Assembly: GCF_011038655.2 (NCBI RefSeq)
Contig: NZ_CP064954.1
Location: forward strand, 2,294,001-2,358,000
From: Corynebacterium lizhenjunii
GTDB taxonomy: Bacteria > Actinomycetota > Actinomycetes > Mycobacteriales > Mycobacteriaceae
Length of the DNA stretch: 64,000 nt
Direction: 5' to 3'
A program made the position numbers and the translations under genes. The notes under the pieces were generated by a model that worked only from the letters and a program-made list of their open reading frames with translations, did no database searches and was not told where the DNA came from. Positions 26,156-33,660 of the stretch are shown here, in pieces (position 1 is the first letter of the stretch; each line of letters starts with the position of its first letter).

Positions 26156-26181
26156 GCCCGCCCGGGGGTAAACGGGCGGGC
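26156..26181 (-). terminator. terminator of fba
   Basis: GCCCGCCCG pairs with CGGGCGGGC across an 8-base loop. On the minus strand TTCTTCTTG follows. It stands about 170 bases beyond the fba stop and just before the FUSC gene; the gap 26182-26350 is G+C-rich with short GCAGCGACG-type repeats and no gene. Confidence 0.7.
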
Positions 26182-26350
26182 GGGGTGTCGCGCGAGTCCG
26201 GGGCGCGGGGCTAGGCGGAGCCGGCAGCGGCGGGGGCGGTGCCAGCAGCGACGCGCGCAGGGGGCGGGGGCGGAGCCGGCAGCGACGTGCGCGGAGAGCA
26301 GTGCCCGGAGCGCGCCAGGAGCGCGCCAGTCACAAACGCGGCGGTGCGGA

Positions 26351-27385
26351 CTACTTGGAGACGGACTTGCCCACGGAGTGGAGGTCCTGGCAGGCCTCGA
26401 CGACGCGCTCGGACATGCCCTGCTCGGCCTTCTTCAGGTAAGAGCGCGGATCGTAGACCTTCTTGTTGCCCACTTCGCCATCGATCTTGAACACACCGTC
26501 GTAGTTAGCGAACATGTGGCGGGCGATGGGGTTGGTGAAGGCGTACTGAGTGTCGGTGTCGACGTTCATCTTGATAACGCCGTAGGACAGAGCCTGCTCG
26601 ATCTTATCCTTCTCCGAGCCGGAGCCCCCGTGGAAGACGAAGTCGAAGGGCTTGGAGCCGGCGTCCAGGCCCAGCTTGGCGATGGCCGCCTTCTGGCCCT
26701 CATCCAGCACCTCCGGGCGCAGCTTCACGTTGCCCGGCTTGTACACGCCGTGGACGTTGCCGAAGGTAGCGGCCAGCAGGTAGCGGCCCTTCTCCCCTAC
26801 GCCCAGGGCGTCGACGGTCTTTTCAAAGTCCTCCACGGAGGTGTAGAGGTTAGCGCCAGCCTTGGCTTCCACGCCATCCTCCTCGCCGCCGACGACGCCG
26901 ATTTCAACCTCCAGGATGATGTTGGCCTTGCGGGCCTTCTCCAGCAGCTCCTGGGCGATCTGCAGGTTCTCATCGATGTGGATGGCGGAGCCATCCCACA
27001 TGTGCGACTGGAACAGCGGCAGCTCGCCGCGGTCCACGCGCTCCTGGGAAATGGCGATGAGCGGACGAACGTACTCGTCGAGGACTTCCTTCTGGCAGTG
27101 GTCCGTGTGCAGCGCGACGTTGATGCCGTAATGCTTGGCGGCCTCGTGTGCAAACGCGGCCAGGGCCTGGGCGCCAGCGACCTTGTTCTTCACCGACAGG
27201 CCAGAGCCGAACTCCGCGCCGCCAGTGGAGAACTGGATGATGCCGTCTGATTCGGCCTCGGCAAAGCCGCGCAGGGCGGCGTTGATGGTCTCGGAGGAGG
27301 TGCAGTTGATAGCCGGGAATGCGAAACCACCAGCCTTGGCGGTGTCAAGCATCTGGTTGTAGACCTCAGGGGTTGCGATAGGCAT
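26351..27385 (-). CDS. fba: class II fructose-bisphosphate aldolase
   Basis: The 344-residue, Zn-dependent aldolase cleaves fructose 1,6-bisphosphate to the triose phosphates in glycolysis and runs in reverse in gluconeogenesis. Motifs: INCTSSETINAALRGFAEAES, HTDHCQKEVLDEYV (catalytic Asp and Zn His), DGSAIHIDENLQI, EVEIGVVGGEEDGV, LAATFGNVHGVYKPGN, FHGGSGSEKD and MNVDTDTQYAF. Length and motifs are those of class IIA. The ATG has AAGGATGG upstream. Single-gene unit. Confidence 0.97.
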   Translation of the reverse strand: MPIATPEVYNQMLDTAKAGGFAFPAINCTSSETINAALRGFAEAESDGIIQFSTGGAEFGSGLSVKNKVAGAQALAAFAHEAAKHYGINVALHTDHCQKEVLDEYVRPLIAISQERVDRGELPLFQSHMWDGSAIHIDENLQIAQELLEKARKANIILEVEIGVVGGEEDGVEAKAGANLYTSVEDFEKTVDALGVGEKGRYLLAATFGNVHGVYKPGNVKLRPEVLDEGQKAAIAKLGLDAGSKPFDFVFHGGSGSEKDKIEQALSYGVIKMNVDTDTQYAFTNPIARHMFANYDGVFKIDGEVGNKKVYDPRSYLKKAEQGMSERVVEACQDLHSVGKSVSK

Positions 27386-27789
27386 GGAACCATCCTTGTA
27401 AATCGGGCCTTGAGACGGGCCGGGTCACGTACGTCTACTAGTATGCCCCGGCCCTCCCGGCCATGTCGAGGTTATTTCTGTGACGTTGCTTGTATTCGCG
27501 GCCTGTATTCGCGCCCGAACGGGCACCGGGAGCCGTGCTCACGCACGCGCGGCACGGCGAGCAAGCGGGCAACGCAGCGGACTGGAGCGCGGCGAGCACG
27601 CGCGGCACGGCGAGCAAGTGGGCGGGGTGGCGGGCACGCGGCCCGACAGGCAAGCCGGGAGCGCGGCGGCGCGGCGAGCACGCGCTGCACGGCGAGAACG
27701 GCGGCTCGGCGGCGGACAACGCGCGGCGCGCCGGTCAGGCGGGTGGGGCGGCTCAGCGCTCACCTCTAAGTGGTACCATAATCCTGTAC
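27386..27789. other. gap with G+C-rich direct repeats, no gene
   Basis: From about 27530 to 27750 the sequence repeats GCACGGCGAGCA-type blocks (GCGCGGCACGGCGAGCAAG, GCGGCGAGCACGCG) in imperfect form. It resembles the arrays at 28382 and 42957 in style but not in unit. The fba promoter must lie near 27400-27480. Confidence 0.4.
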
Positions 27790-27815
27790 TACTATTTCGT
27801 GTGAAGATACTTCAC
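27790..27815 (+). promoter_or_regulatory. promoter and palindromic operator of yefM-yoeB
   Basis: A -10-like TACTAT (27790-27795) is followed by a perfect 6+6 palindrome, GTGAAG-ATA-CTTCAC (27801-27815), 18 bases before the antitoxin ATG. Type II antitoxins repress their own promoters through such sites, so this is the likely autoregulatory operator. Confidence 0.6.
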
Positions 27816-27832
27816 GTAGAGAGGTCCCGAAC

Positions 27833-28093
27833 ATGTCCATCAGCGCAAGCCAGGCCCGCAAGACCCTATACCCACTCATCGAACGCGTCAACGAGGACCA
27901 GGACGCCATCGAGATCGTCTCCCGCAAAGGCAACGTCGTCCTCATGCCGGCCGACGAGTACGCCGCGTGGCAAGAGACGGCGTACCTATTCCGTTCGCCC
28001 ACCAACGCTCGCCGCCTCCTCGACGCCTATGACCGCGCCCTCGCAGGGAAGACCCACGTGCACGAGCTCGACCGCTCCGACGAGGACTGCTAA
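27833..28093 (+). CDS. yefM: YefM-type antitoxin
   Basis: The 86-residue product has the Phd/YefM fold: SISASQARKTLYPLIERVNEDQDAIEIVSRKGNVVLMPADEYAAWQET is the dimerising, DNA-binding N-terminal domain. The C-terminal part (LLDAYDRALAGKTHVHEL) would bind and silence the YoeB toxin. AGAGAGG lies upstream of the ATG. The toxin GTG begins directly after its TAA. Confidence 0.9.
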   Translation: MSISASQARKTLYPLIERVNEDQDAIEIVSRKGNVVLMPADEYAAWQETAYLFRSPTNARRLLDAYDRALAGKTHVHELDRSDEDC

Positions 28094-28348
28094 GTGCGCC
28101 TGGTCTGGGACGAGTCTGCATGGGAGGACTACAAGTACTGGCAAACGGCCGACCGGAAGGTCCTCAAGCGCATTAATTCGCTCATCGACGCATGTATGAG
28201 GGATCCTTTCTCCGGAATCGGCAAGCCCAAACAACTCAAATACGGAGCACAGGGGTCCTGGTCACGGCGAATCACAACCGAACACAGGCTCGTCTACCTC
28301 GTCAACGGCGAAGACCTCGTGATCCTGCAGGCCCGCTACCACTACTGA
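28094..28348 (+). CDS. yoeB: YoeB-type mRNA interferase toxin
   Basis: The 84-residue protein is a full YoeB/Txe toxin of the RelE superfamily, which cleaves mRNA in the ribosomal A site. Family features are W(D)ESAWEDYKYWQ at the start, INSLIDACMRDPFSGIGKPKQLKY in the middle and WSRRITTEHRLVYLV with the C-terminal RYHY, which includes the catalytic Glu/Arg/His/Tyr residues. GTG start, no gap to yefM. The GIGKPK here is family-conserved and is not a dispersed-motif copy. Confidence 0.92.
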   Translation: MRLVWDESAWEDYKYWQTADRKVLKRINSLIDACMRDPFSGIGKPKQLKYGAQGSWSRRITTEHRLVYLVNGEDLVILQARYHY

Positions 28349-28381
28349 TCCACGGAGCAGGTCGGGCGGGTGAAGCGACCA

Positions 28382-28612
28382 GGCGCGCGGGTGGAGCGGG
28401 GCGCGCAGGACGGGAGTGCGGCGTGCCCCGGCCAGGCGCGCGGGTGGAGCGGGGCGCGCAGGACGGGAGTGCGGCGTGCCCCGGCCAGACGCGCGGGTAG
28501 AGCGGCCCGGCGCGCGGGTGGAGCGGGGCGCGCAGGACGGGAGTGCGGCGTGCCCCGGCCAGACGCGCGGGTAGAGCGGCCCGGCGCGCAGGAGGAGCGG
28601 GGCGGAAGGGAG
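28382..28612. repeat. 53-bp tandem repeat array
   Basis: Three near-identical 53-base units start at 28382, 28435 and 28509, each containing GGCGCGCGGGTGGAGCG and CAGGACGGGAGTGCGGC. A 21-base spacer unit (AGACGCGCGGGTAGAGCGGCC) precedes the third and recurs after it. No coding sense is seen. A one-mismatch dispersed-motif copy follows at the GH76 stop. Confidence 0.85.
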
Positions 28613-28627
28613 CGGGGCATCGGGAAG

Positions 28628-29824
28628 CTAGGTAGCGGGGGCGTCGTGGCGGAAGACGCGGGCGACGGCCTCCAGCAACATCCAGCCGGAAAGCTGCACA
28701 GACAGGTCGCGCTCGTCGACGCGCACCAGGCCCACGCGCTCCGACAAGGACGTGGAGCCGAAGCCATAGTTGTGCGGGAGGCGGGCATCGGCAGTCCAGT
28801 CGGTGCCGAAAATCGGCAGGCCGTCGACCTCCAGGCGGTGCTCCCACGCGGCCTCGGCAGAGGCAGCGACCAGGCGTGCGGCGAGCTTCTTGGTGGCCCG
28901 ATTGGCGGGGGAATCGCCGGGGAGGCGCACGGCGACATCGGCAAGATAGCGCACCAGAATACCCTTGAACAGGCCACCATCACCGTCGCCAGTGCGCGCG
29001 TTGAGCACCCCCGCGGGCGTGGCTTGGTGCGAGGCCACCGCCTGCACCAGCCCGCGGATGCGGGTGACGAAACGCATCATCTCCTCCACCCGCTCAGCCT
29101 CGTAGACCGACTCAATATCCTCTAGCTTGCCGATGCCCGCCCGCTCCCGCAACGCCAGCACAATCTCCAGGCACGCACCCAGCACCACCCCCTGGCAGTA
29201 GGGGTGAATGTGGCGCACAATCTCAGGGCCATCCATGCGCATGCGGATGCCATCCATGATGAGGCCGCGGTCGTCGACAAGGTTGTCATAAATCCAGTCC
29301 ACCACTTGGCAGGCCTGCTCGATTTTGCCCATGCGCGCCATCATGATGGCGCCCGGACCGTTAGAGGGGACGTTGAGGAAGGTCTCGCCCTCGCGCCACG
29401 GCAGGACGCCAAGGTGGGGGTCCAGGCCGGAAATGATATTGCTTTGCAGCGCGGGCAGTCGCTTGTGGGGTTTAAGGGATTTCAGCTCCCCGGCACGCGC
29501 CATGGCGAGGGCGAGCCACGCCTTGTCATCGTAATAGCGGTTCTTTGCCAGCGGGCCCAGATTGCGCAGGCGAATACCCGTGACCGTGTCCGCGATACGA
29601 CGGCGGCGAATCTTGGTGTTATTGCGCCAGGCGGCGTCCACCAAACAATCCAAGTAGTGCGCCTGCCACCAATAGTGCCAGTGCACAAAGACCTTTTCTT
29701 TAGCCGTTGGGGGCCACGACACCACAGCCAAATTGGTGCGCGGCAGCCCCCACAAACGCGCAGCGTGCCGCTCGTTAATCGCGGTCTCTGCTAGGTCGGC
29801 GCGGTGCGCCCACTTTTCTATCAC
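28628..29824 (-). CDS. GH76-like glycoside hydrolase, apparently cytoplasmic
   Basis: The 398-residue product resembles glycoside hydrolase family 76 (endo-alpha-1,6-mannanases, (alpha/alpha)6 barrel): HYWWQAHYLDCLVDA, NRYYDDKAWLALAM with the paired Asp expected for catalysis, and later MDGIRMRMDGPEIVRHIHPYCQGVVLGA and GDGDGGLFKGILVRYLADVAV. No signal peptide or membrane helix is present, unlike exported mannanases, so it may act on cytoplasmic or precursor mannan (lipomannan or lipoarabinomannan turnover is inference). Its TAG stop lies in a near-copy of the dispersed motif, and another copy encodes AGIGKLED (29127). Confidence 0.75.
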   Translation of the reverse strand: MIEKWAHRADLAETAINERHAARLWGLPRTNLAVVSWPPTAKEKVFVHWHYWWQAHYLDCLVDAAWRNNTKIRRRRIADTVTGIRLRNLGPLAKNRYYDDKAWLALAMARAGELKSLKPHKRLPALQSNIISGLDPHLGVLPWREGETFLNVPSNGPGAIMMARMGKIEQACQVVDWIYDNLVDDRGLIMDGIRMRMDGPEIVRHIHPYCQGVVLGACLEIVLALRERAGIGKLEDIESVYEAERVEEMMRFVTRIRGLVQAVASHQATPAGVLNARTGDGDGGLFKGILVRYLADVAVRLPGDSPANRATKKLAARLVAASAEAAWEHRLEVDGLPIFGTDWTADARLPHNYGFGSTSLSERVGLVRVDERDLSVQLSGWMLLEAVARVFRHDAPAT

Positions 29825-29902
29825 AATTATCGCTCCACAGGGCCTAAACCATTAGCGTTAGCTGTCACGCGGCAGCCAACAGGCCATATTCTATAACGCC
29901 GC

Positions 29903-30778
29903 CTACCACGCGCGGGACAAATCTGCGTGCTGCCGGATCCAGGCGTGCATGGCAATACCCGCCGCCACCCCAGCATTAATCGAACGCGTGGAGCCAAACT
30001 GCGCGATGGAGCACGTCATCACCGCGCCTTGTTGAGCTTGCTCGCTCACGCCGGGGCCTTCCTGGCCAAAAAGGAGCAGACAGTCCTGCGGCAGCTGGGC
30101 GGTCTCTAGCGGCACGCTGCCCGGGGTGTTGTCGATGGCCACCACCGTCAGCCCCTGAGTGTGGGCCCATTCGAGCAGCTGCTCCACTGTGTCGTGGTGC
30201 AGCAAGTGCTGGTAGCGGTCCGTGACCATTGCGCCACGGCGGTTCCAGCGGCGCCGGCCCACAATGTGGACGGTGTTCACCGCGAACGCATTCGCCGTGC
30301 GCACCACCGTGCCGATATTAGAGTCGTTCTCAAAATTCTCAATCGCGATGTGCAGGCTATGGCGGCGGGTATCAATGTCGGCGACGACAGCTTCGCGCTT
30401 CCAATACCGGTAGGCGTCGACGACGTTGCGGGTGTCGCCGTGCTCGAGCAGCTCCGGGTCGAAGTGCTCGCCCTGCGGCCACGGTTGCGGGTGCGGGCCC
30501 ACTCCGTGGCGGCCTTCCATCCACTCGGTCGGCCCGCGGTGTTCTTCGGCGGAACCCACCGCGCCCGCAGCAGAAGGCGGCGCGACGACAACACCGGCAG
30601 CCGAAAGTGCCTTCACTGAAGGCCCCTGCGCCGCAGCGCTGCCAACCGCGTTGGGTTGTGCCGAAGAAGGCGCACCTGCAACGGGGGTTGATTCGGAGCC
30701 CTGCGACTCAGGTGCGGGAGCGGGAGAAGGATCGGGTGGGGTGGCGGGGGCATCGGCAGGCTGGGCGGAATTAGGCAA
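29903..30778 (-). CDS. TrmH/SpoU-family RNA 2'-O-methyltransferase
   Basis: The C-terminal 190 residues are a SPOUT methyltransferase: IAIENFENDSNIGTVVRTANAFAVNTVHIVGRRRWNRRGAMVTDRYQ, then LLLFGQEGPGVSEQAQ and IAQFGSTRSINAGVAAGIAMHAWIRQH (motifs 1-3, knot and S-adenosylmethionine site). The RNA target is not evident. The N-terminal 90 residues are a Pro-Ala-Ser-rich tail beginning with QPADAPATPPDPSP, which encodes a dispersed-motif copy. The start is uncertain: TTG at 30778 overlaps the pyrE stop and has GGAGG 10 bases upstream; a GTG at 30616 is the other option. Confidence 0.85.
   Translation of the reverse strand: MPNSAQPADAPATPPDPSPAPAPESQGSESTPVAGAPSSAQPNAVGSAAAQGPSVKALSAAGVVVAPPSAAGAVGSAEEHRGPTEWMEGRHGVGPHPQPWPQGEHFDPELLEHGDTRNVVDAYRYWKREAVVADIDTRRHSLHIAIENFENDSNIGTVVRTANAFAVNTVHIVGRRRWNRRGAMVTDRYQHLLHHDTVEQLLEWAHTQGLTVVAIDNTPGSVPLETAQLPQDCLLLFGQEGPGVSEQAQQGAVMTCSIAQFGSTRSINAGVAAGIAMHAWIRQHADLSRAW
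30746..30758 (+). repeat. dispersed motif at the head of the methyltransferase gene
   Basis: Exact core with the extended form GCGGGGGCATCGGCAGGCT, just inside the 5' end of the coding region and 13 bases from the pyrE stop. Confidence 0.8.
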
Positions 30779-31325
30779 GGCCCAAGTCCTCCAGGCCCAG
30801 CAGGTAGCGGTACTCCAGGCCCTCGGCGGCAATGACGTCGGCTGCGCCGGTAGCGCGATCGACCACCGTGGCCACGCCGACCACGTGGGCGCCGGCCTCG
30901 CGCAACGCCGCCACCGCAGTCAACGGGGAATTGCCGGTGGTGGTGGTGTCCTCCACGACCAGGACCTTCTTGCCCACCACGTCAGCGCCCTCGATACGGC
31001 GCTGCATGCCGTGCTTCTTGGCCTCTTTGCGCACCACGAATGCGTCAATCGGACGGCCGTCCGCGTGCATGATGGCCGTAGCCACCGGATCCGCGCCCAG
31101 AGTCAAACCGCCCACAGCGTCAAAATCCCAGTCCGCAGTGGCCTCGCGCAGCAGCGCACCGATAAGCCGCGATGCCTCATGCTGCAGCGTCGCGCGGCGC
31201 AAATCAACGTAGTAGTCCGCCTCCTTGCCCGAAGACAACGTGACCTTGCCGTGGACTACCGCCAATTCCTTGACCAGTTGTGCCAAACGCTCGCGCTGTT
31301 GGGTGGACGGTGCTTGATTGTTCAT
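30771..31325 (-). CDS. pyrE: orotate phosphoribosyltransferase
   Basis: PyrE couples orotate to PRPP, giving OMP in pyrimidine synthesis. The 184-residue length is normal. KVTLSSGKEADYYVDLRRATL is the substrate-binding start, IGALLREATADWDFDAVGGLTLGADPVATA the central helix-strand, and KKVLVVEDTTTTGNSPLTAV the PRPP motif. AGAGGAAC precedes the ATG. It probably forms an operon with the downstream methyltransferase, whose start overlaps its stop. Confidence 0.95.
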   Translation of the reverse strand: MNNQAPSTQQRERLAQLVKELAVVHGKVTLSSGKEADYYVDLRRATLQHEASRLIGALLREATADWDFDAVGGLTLGADPVATAIMHADGRPIDAFVVRKEAKKHGMQRRIEGADVVGKKVLVVEDTTTTGNSPLTAVAALREAGAHVVGVATVVDRATGAADVIAAEGLEYRYLLGLEDLGLA

Positions 31326-31444
31326 GGGTTCCTCTCCAAGTTGGGGTTCTCATAGATTACTGCGTCGGGCGGCCGGGCCCGGGGTTCGGCGCGGTGCGAC
31401 GCGAAGGCGGCAAGGGCCGGCCAGCGCGGGACGGGGCGGGGCGG

Positions 31445-32689
31445 CTAGGCGCCGTCGTCAAAGAGCGACGAGCCGCCATCCAGGCGGCGGCGCATGCGCG
31501 GGGTATCGCCGTCAATGTGGGGGCGCTCGGTGCCGTCTGCGATGGCATCGACTTCGTCTGCGCCCAGTGCATGCTGCGCCATAGTGCCGTGGACCTCCGC
31601 GCCGGTGCGTGAAGGCAACTGAACGGGCTCGTCAGGACGCTGGACGGGCGGGTGCACAAACTCGTCCTGCGGCGGTCCCACCAATGTCGGCCCCTGTGCC
31701 AGGGCAGCCGCCTGTGGCTCAATGGCGCGGGTGGGATCCCCTGCGCTGGGATCAAACCCCTGCGCCGCAGCGGAGCGTGGAGGGAGGACCCGGGCGGTAT
31801 CGGCAAGCAAAGCCAACGGAGCCTGCATCGCATCCCAGTCGAGGGTGCGGGCCTGCTTGGTCATCTGCGCGAGAACCCACTCGGATTCCATCCACACCGC
31901 CGTGACCACTGCGGGCATGGCGTCGAGCGCGCTGCGCACCCGCGGGTCCACCAGGCGCTCGACCACCGGCACGTGCGTGGAATAGATGTGGAAATCGGCG
32001 ACGTCGAAGGCCGGGACCAGGTCGTCGCCGGACTCCACATCCAGGGCGCCCTCGCGGCGGAAGTCCACCACCACGTCCGATGCCGCCCCCGTGCGCATAG
32101 CCATCACCGCTACACTGCCGATGTCCATCAGCAGCATCTCATGGCCCAGCACTTGACCTGCGACGATGTCGCGGGGTTCCGCGCCGGCGGCGGCTGCACC
32201 GCGGGTGAACTCATCGACTAAATAGGGGTCCTGCTTGTGAAACTCATAGCCGCGGTGTTGCGCCCACTCGCGGCGCTCACGCAATACCGCGCCCGGCAAA
32301 GAAGAGCGCAAAGTGCGTCGGCTGGGCAAAAGCCCAGAGCCCGGCTGCAGCTTTGGTACCGGGCCGGTTGCGTTCGAAGGTTCCTGTACTGAGTCTAGTT
32401 CAGGTTGCGACGCCGGTCGCGGTTTGTGGTCGGACTCAGGCGTGGGCTCCAGATCCTGGTCGGCGGTGGGAACTGAGCCAGATGGCAAAACGGAGTCGGC
32501 GGCAAGCGCTGGTTCCACGAATGGAGCCGAGTCCGGGGCGGAGCCAGCAACGGAGGCGGGGTCCGGGTCGGAGTCAGCAGCGGGAGCGGGGTTGGGGTCG
32601 GCGGGGGCATCGGCAAGCTTGGCAAGATGCAGCAGATAGAAACCAGCGGCGCCGATGGCCAGGGCAAGCAGGATGAGGAGGTAAGCCAT
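31445..32689 (-). CDS. single-pass membrane protein with Asp/Pro-rich linker
   Basis: The 414-residue product starts with one membrane helix (AYLLILLALAIGAAGFYLLHLAK) followed at once by LADAPADPNPAP (dispersed-motif copy) and about 100 residues rich in Asp, Pro, Ser and Ala. A soluble domain (residues 125-300) contains REWAQHRGYEFHKQDPYLVDEF, RDIVAGQVLGHEMLLMDIG, VVVDFRREG and FHIYSTHVPVVERLVDPRV. Its layout suggests a DUF3137-like cytoplasmic domain, but I cannot name the family. The start 32689 abuts the rhodanese-like gene, so the two are cotranscribed. Confidence 0.75.
   Translation of the reverse strand: MAYLLILLALAIGAAGFYLLHLAKLADAPADPNPAPAADSDPDPASVAGSAPDSAPFVEPALAADSVLPSGSVPTADQDLEPTPESDHKPRPASQPELDSVQEPSNATGPVPKLQPGSGLLPSRRTLRSSLPGAVLRERREWAQHRGYEFHKQDPYLVDEFTRGAAAAGAEPRDIVAGQVLGHEMLLMDIGSVAVMAMRTGAASDVVVDFRREGALDVESGDDLVPAFDVADFHIYSTHVPVVERLVDPRVRSALDAMPAVVTAVWMESEWVLAQMTKQARTLDWDAMQAPLALLADTARVLPPRSAAAQGFDPSAGDPTRAIEPQAAALAQGPTLVGPPQDEFVHPPVQRPDEPVQLPSRTGAEVHGTMAQHALGADEVDAIADGTERPHIDGDTPRMRRRLDGGSSLFDDGA
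32603..32615 (+). repeat. dispersed motif encoding LADAP after the membrane helix
   Basis: Full form GGGGGCATCGGCAAGCTT, placed exactly where the membrane helix ends and the disordered linker begins. Confidence 0.85.
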
Positions 32690-32690
32690 G

Positions 32691-33527
32691 CTAGTCGCCG
32701 CGCTCGACGGGGTTGCGCGGGTCCGCCGACCACTGCGACCAGCCGCCCACAAAGTGGCGCGGAACCGGCAAGCCGGCCCACTCCAATGCGGCAATGGCCA
32801 AGGCAGAATGGTTGCCGGAGCCGGAGTAAATGATGGCGCTTTCCAGCTGGGCGGCGGTGATACCGGCCTCGGCGACCAGGTCGCGGACCTGCTCCGGGGA
32901 CTTCCACGTATGGTCCGGATTGTGCAAGTGACGCTCCGGCAGATTGACCGCGCCCGGAATGTGGCCGGCCTTCAAGTCCAGATTCTCGCGGCGGCCGGCG
33001 AAGCGGTTAGGCTCACGGGTATCGATGAGGAGGCCGGTGTGGGCTTTGACATCGGCAAGCGTGGCCGTGGGCATGGAACCCGGGCGGACCTCCATGTCCG
33101 CGCCGACAGAAATGTTGCCCGGGCCCGTCAGGGTGGGCAGGCCCTGCTTGCGCCAATTGGCCAGGCCGCCATCGACAATGCGGACATCCTCCACACCCGC
33201 CCAGCGCAGAATCCACCAAGCGCGACCGGCGAAGAGACCACGCTGCTCGTCGTAGACCACCACCGGGCGATCGCGACGCAAACCCCAGCGCTTGAACCAC
33301 AACGCCAGCTTGTCCGGGTCCGGCAACGGATTGCGGCCTGCCTGCGAGCCGGGGAGGCCGGCGAGAGCGCCCGCGGCATCGCAAAACTGCGCCGTAGGGA
33401 TGTGCAGGGAAGAAAACTGGTTGAAAGCCGCGCCCTCCTGCGGCTCCCACAGCGACGCCAGCACCGTAAAGCGCGCGCCCTGATGAATGTCCTCATGCAA
33501 CTGCCGTGGAGAAACCAAAATGCTCAT
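32691..33527 (-). CDS. tandem rhodanese-like protein, active-site Cys replaced by Ser
   Basis: The 278-residue product has two rhodanese modules, as in thiosulfate or 3-mercaptopyruvate sulfurtransferases: N-terminal FTVLASLWEPQEG to YDEQRGLFAGRAWWILRWAG, and C-terminal LIDTREPNRFAGRRENLDLKAGHIPGAVNLP. The catalytic loop of the second module, usually CGSGVTA, reads YSGSGNHSA, so Ser stands where the persulfide Cys should be. Sulfur transfer by the classical mechanism is therefore doubtful. The start at 33527 has TAAGAT 7 bases upstream, consistent with a leaderless mRNA; an ATG 9 bases earlier is possible. Confidence 0.85.
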   Translation of the reverse strand: MSILVSPRQLHEDIHQGARFTVLASLWEPQEGAAFNQFSSLHIPTAQFCDAAGALAGLPGSQAGRNPLPDPDKLALWFKRWGLRRDRPVVVYDEQRGLFAGRAWWILRWAGVEDVRIVDGGLANWRKQGLPTLTGPGNISVGADMEVRPGSMPTATLADVKAHTGLLIDTREPNRFAGRRENLDLKAGHIPGAVNLPERHLHNPDHTWKSPEQVRDLVAEAGITAAQLESAIIYSGSGNHSALAIAALEWAGLPVPRHFVGGWSQWSADPRNPVERGD

Positions 33528-33606
33528 GCCCCTCATCTTAAGGGCATGAGCACGTTTCCGATGGTTGGGCGCGGGGTGGGCCGCAGCTAGTTCCGCGTTA
33601 ATCCCC

Positions 33607-33660
33607 GCTAGTCATGCTAGTCGCGTTAGTTGCGTTAGCCGCGCTAGCCGAGTTAGTCGC
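33607..33660. repeat. 9-bp tandem repeat spanning the clpB stop
   Basis: Six units of the type GCTAGTCGC or GTTAGTCGC run from 33607 to 33660. The TAA stop of clpB (33653-33655) is inside the array. Confidence 0.75.

Noticed and set aside
27438..27832. Small ORFs in the fba-yefM gap
   Set aside because: Arg-Ala-rich frames on all strands arise from GCG/CGC repeats; no ribosome sites.
28219..28232. GGAATCGGCAAGCC in yoeB as a dispersed-motif copy
   Set aside because: It encodes GIGKP, which is conserved in YoeB toxins in general, so protein constraint explains it.
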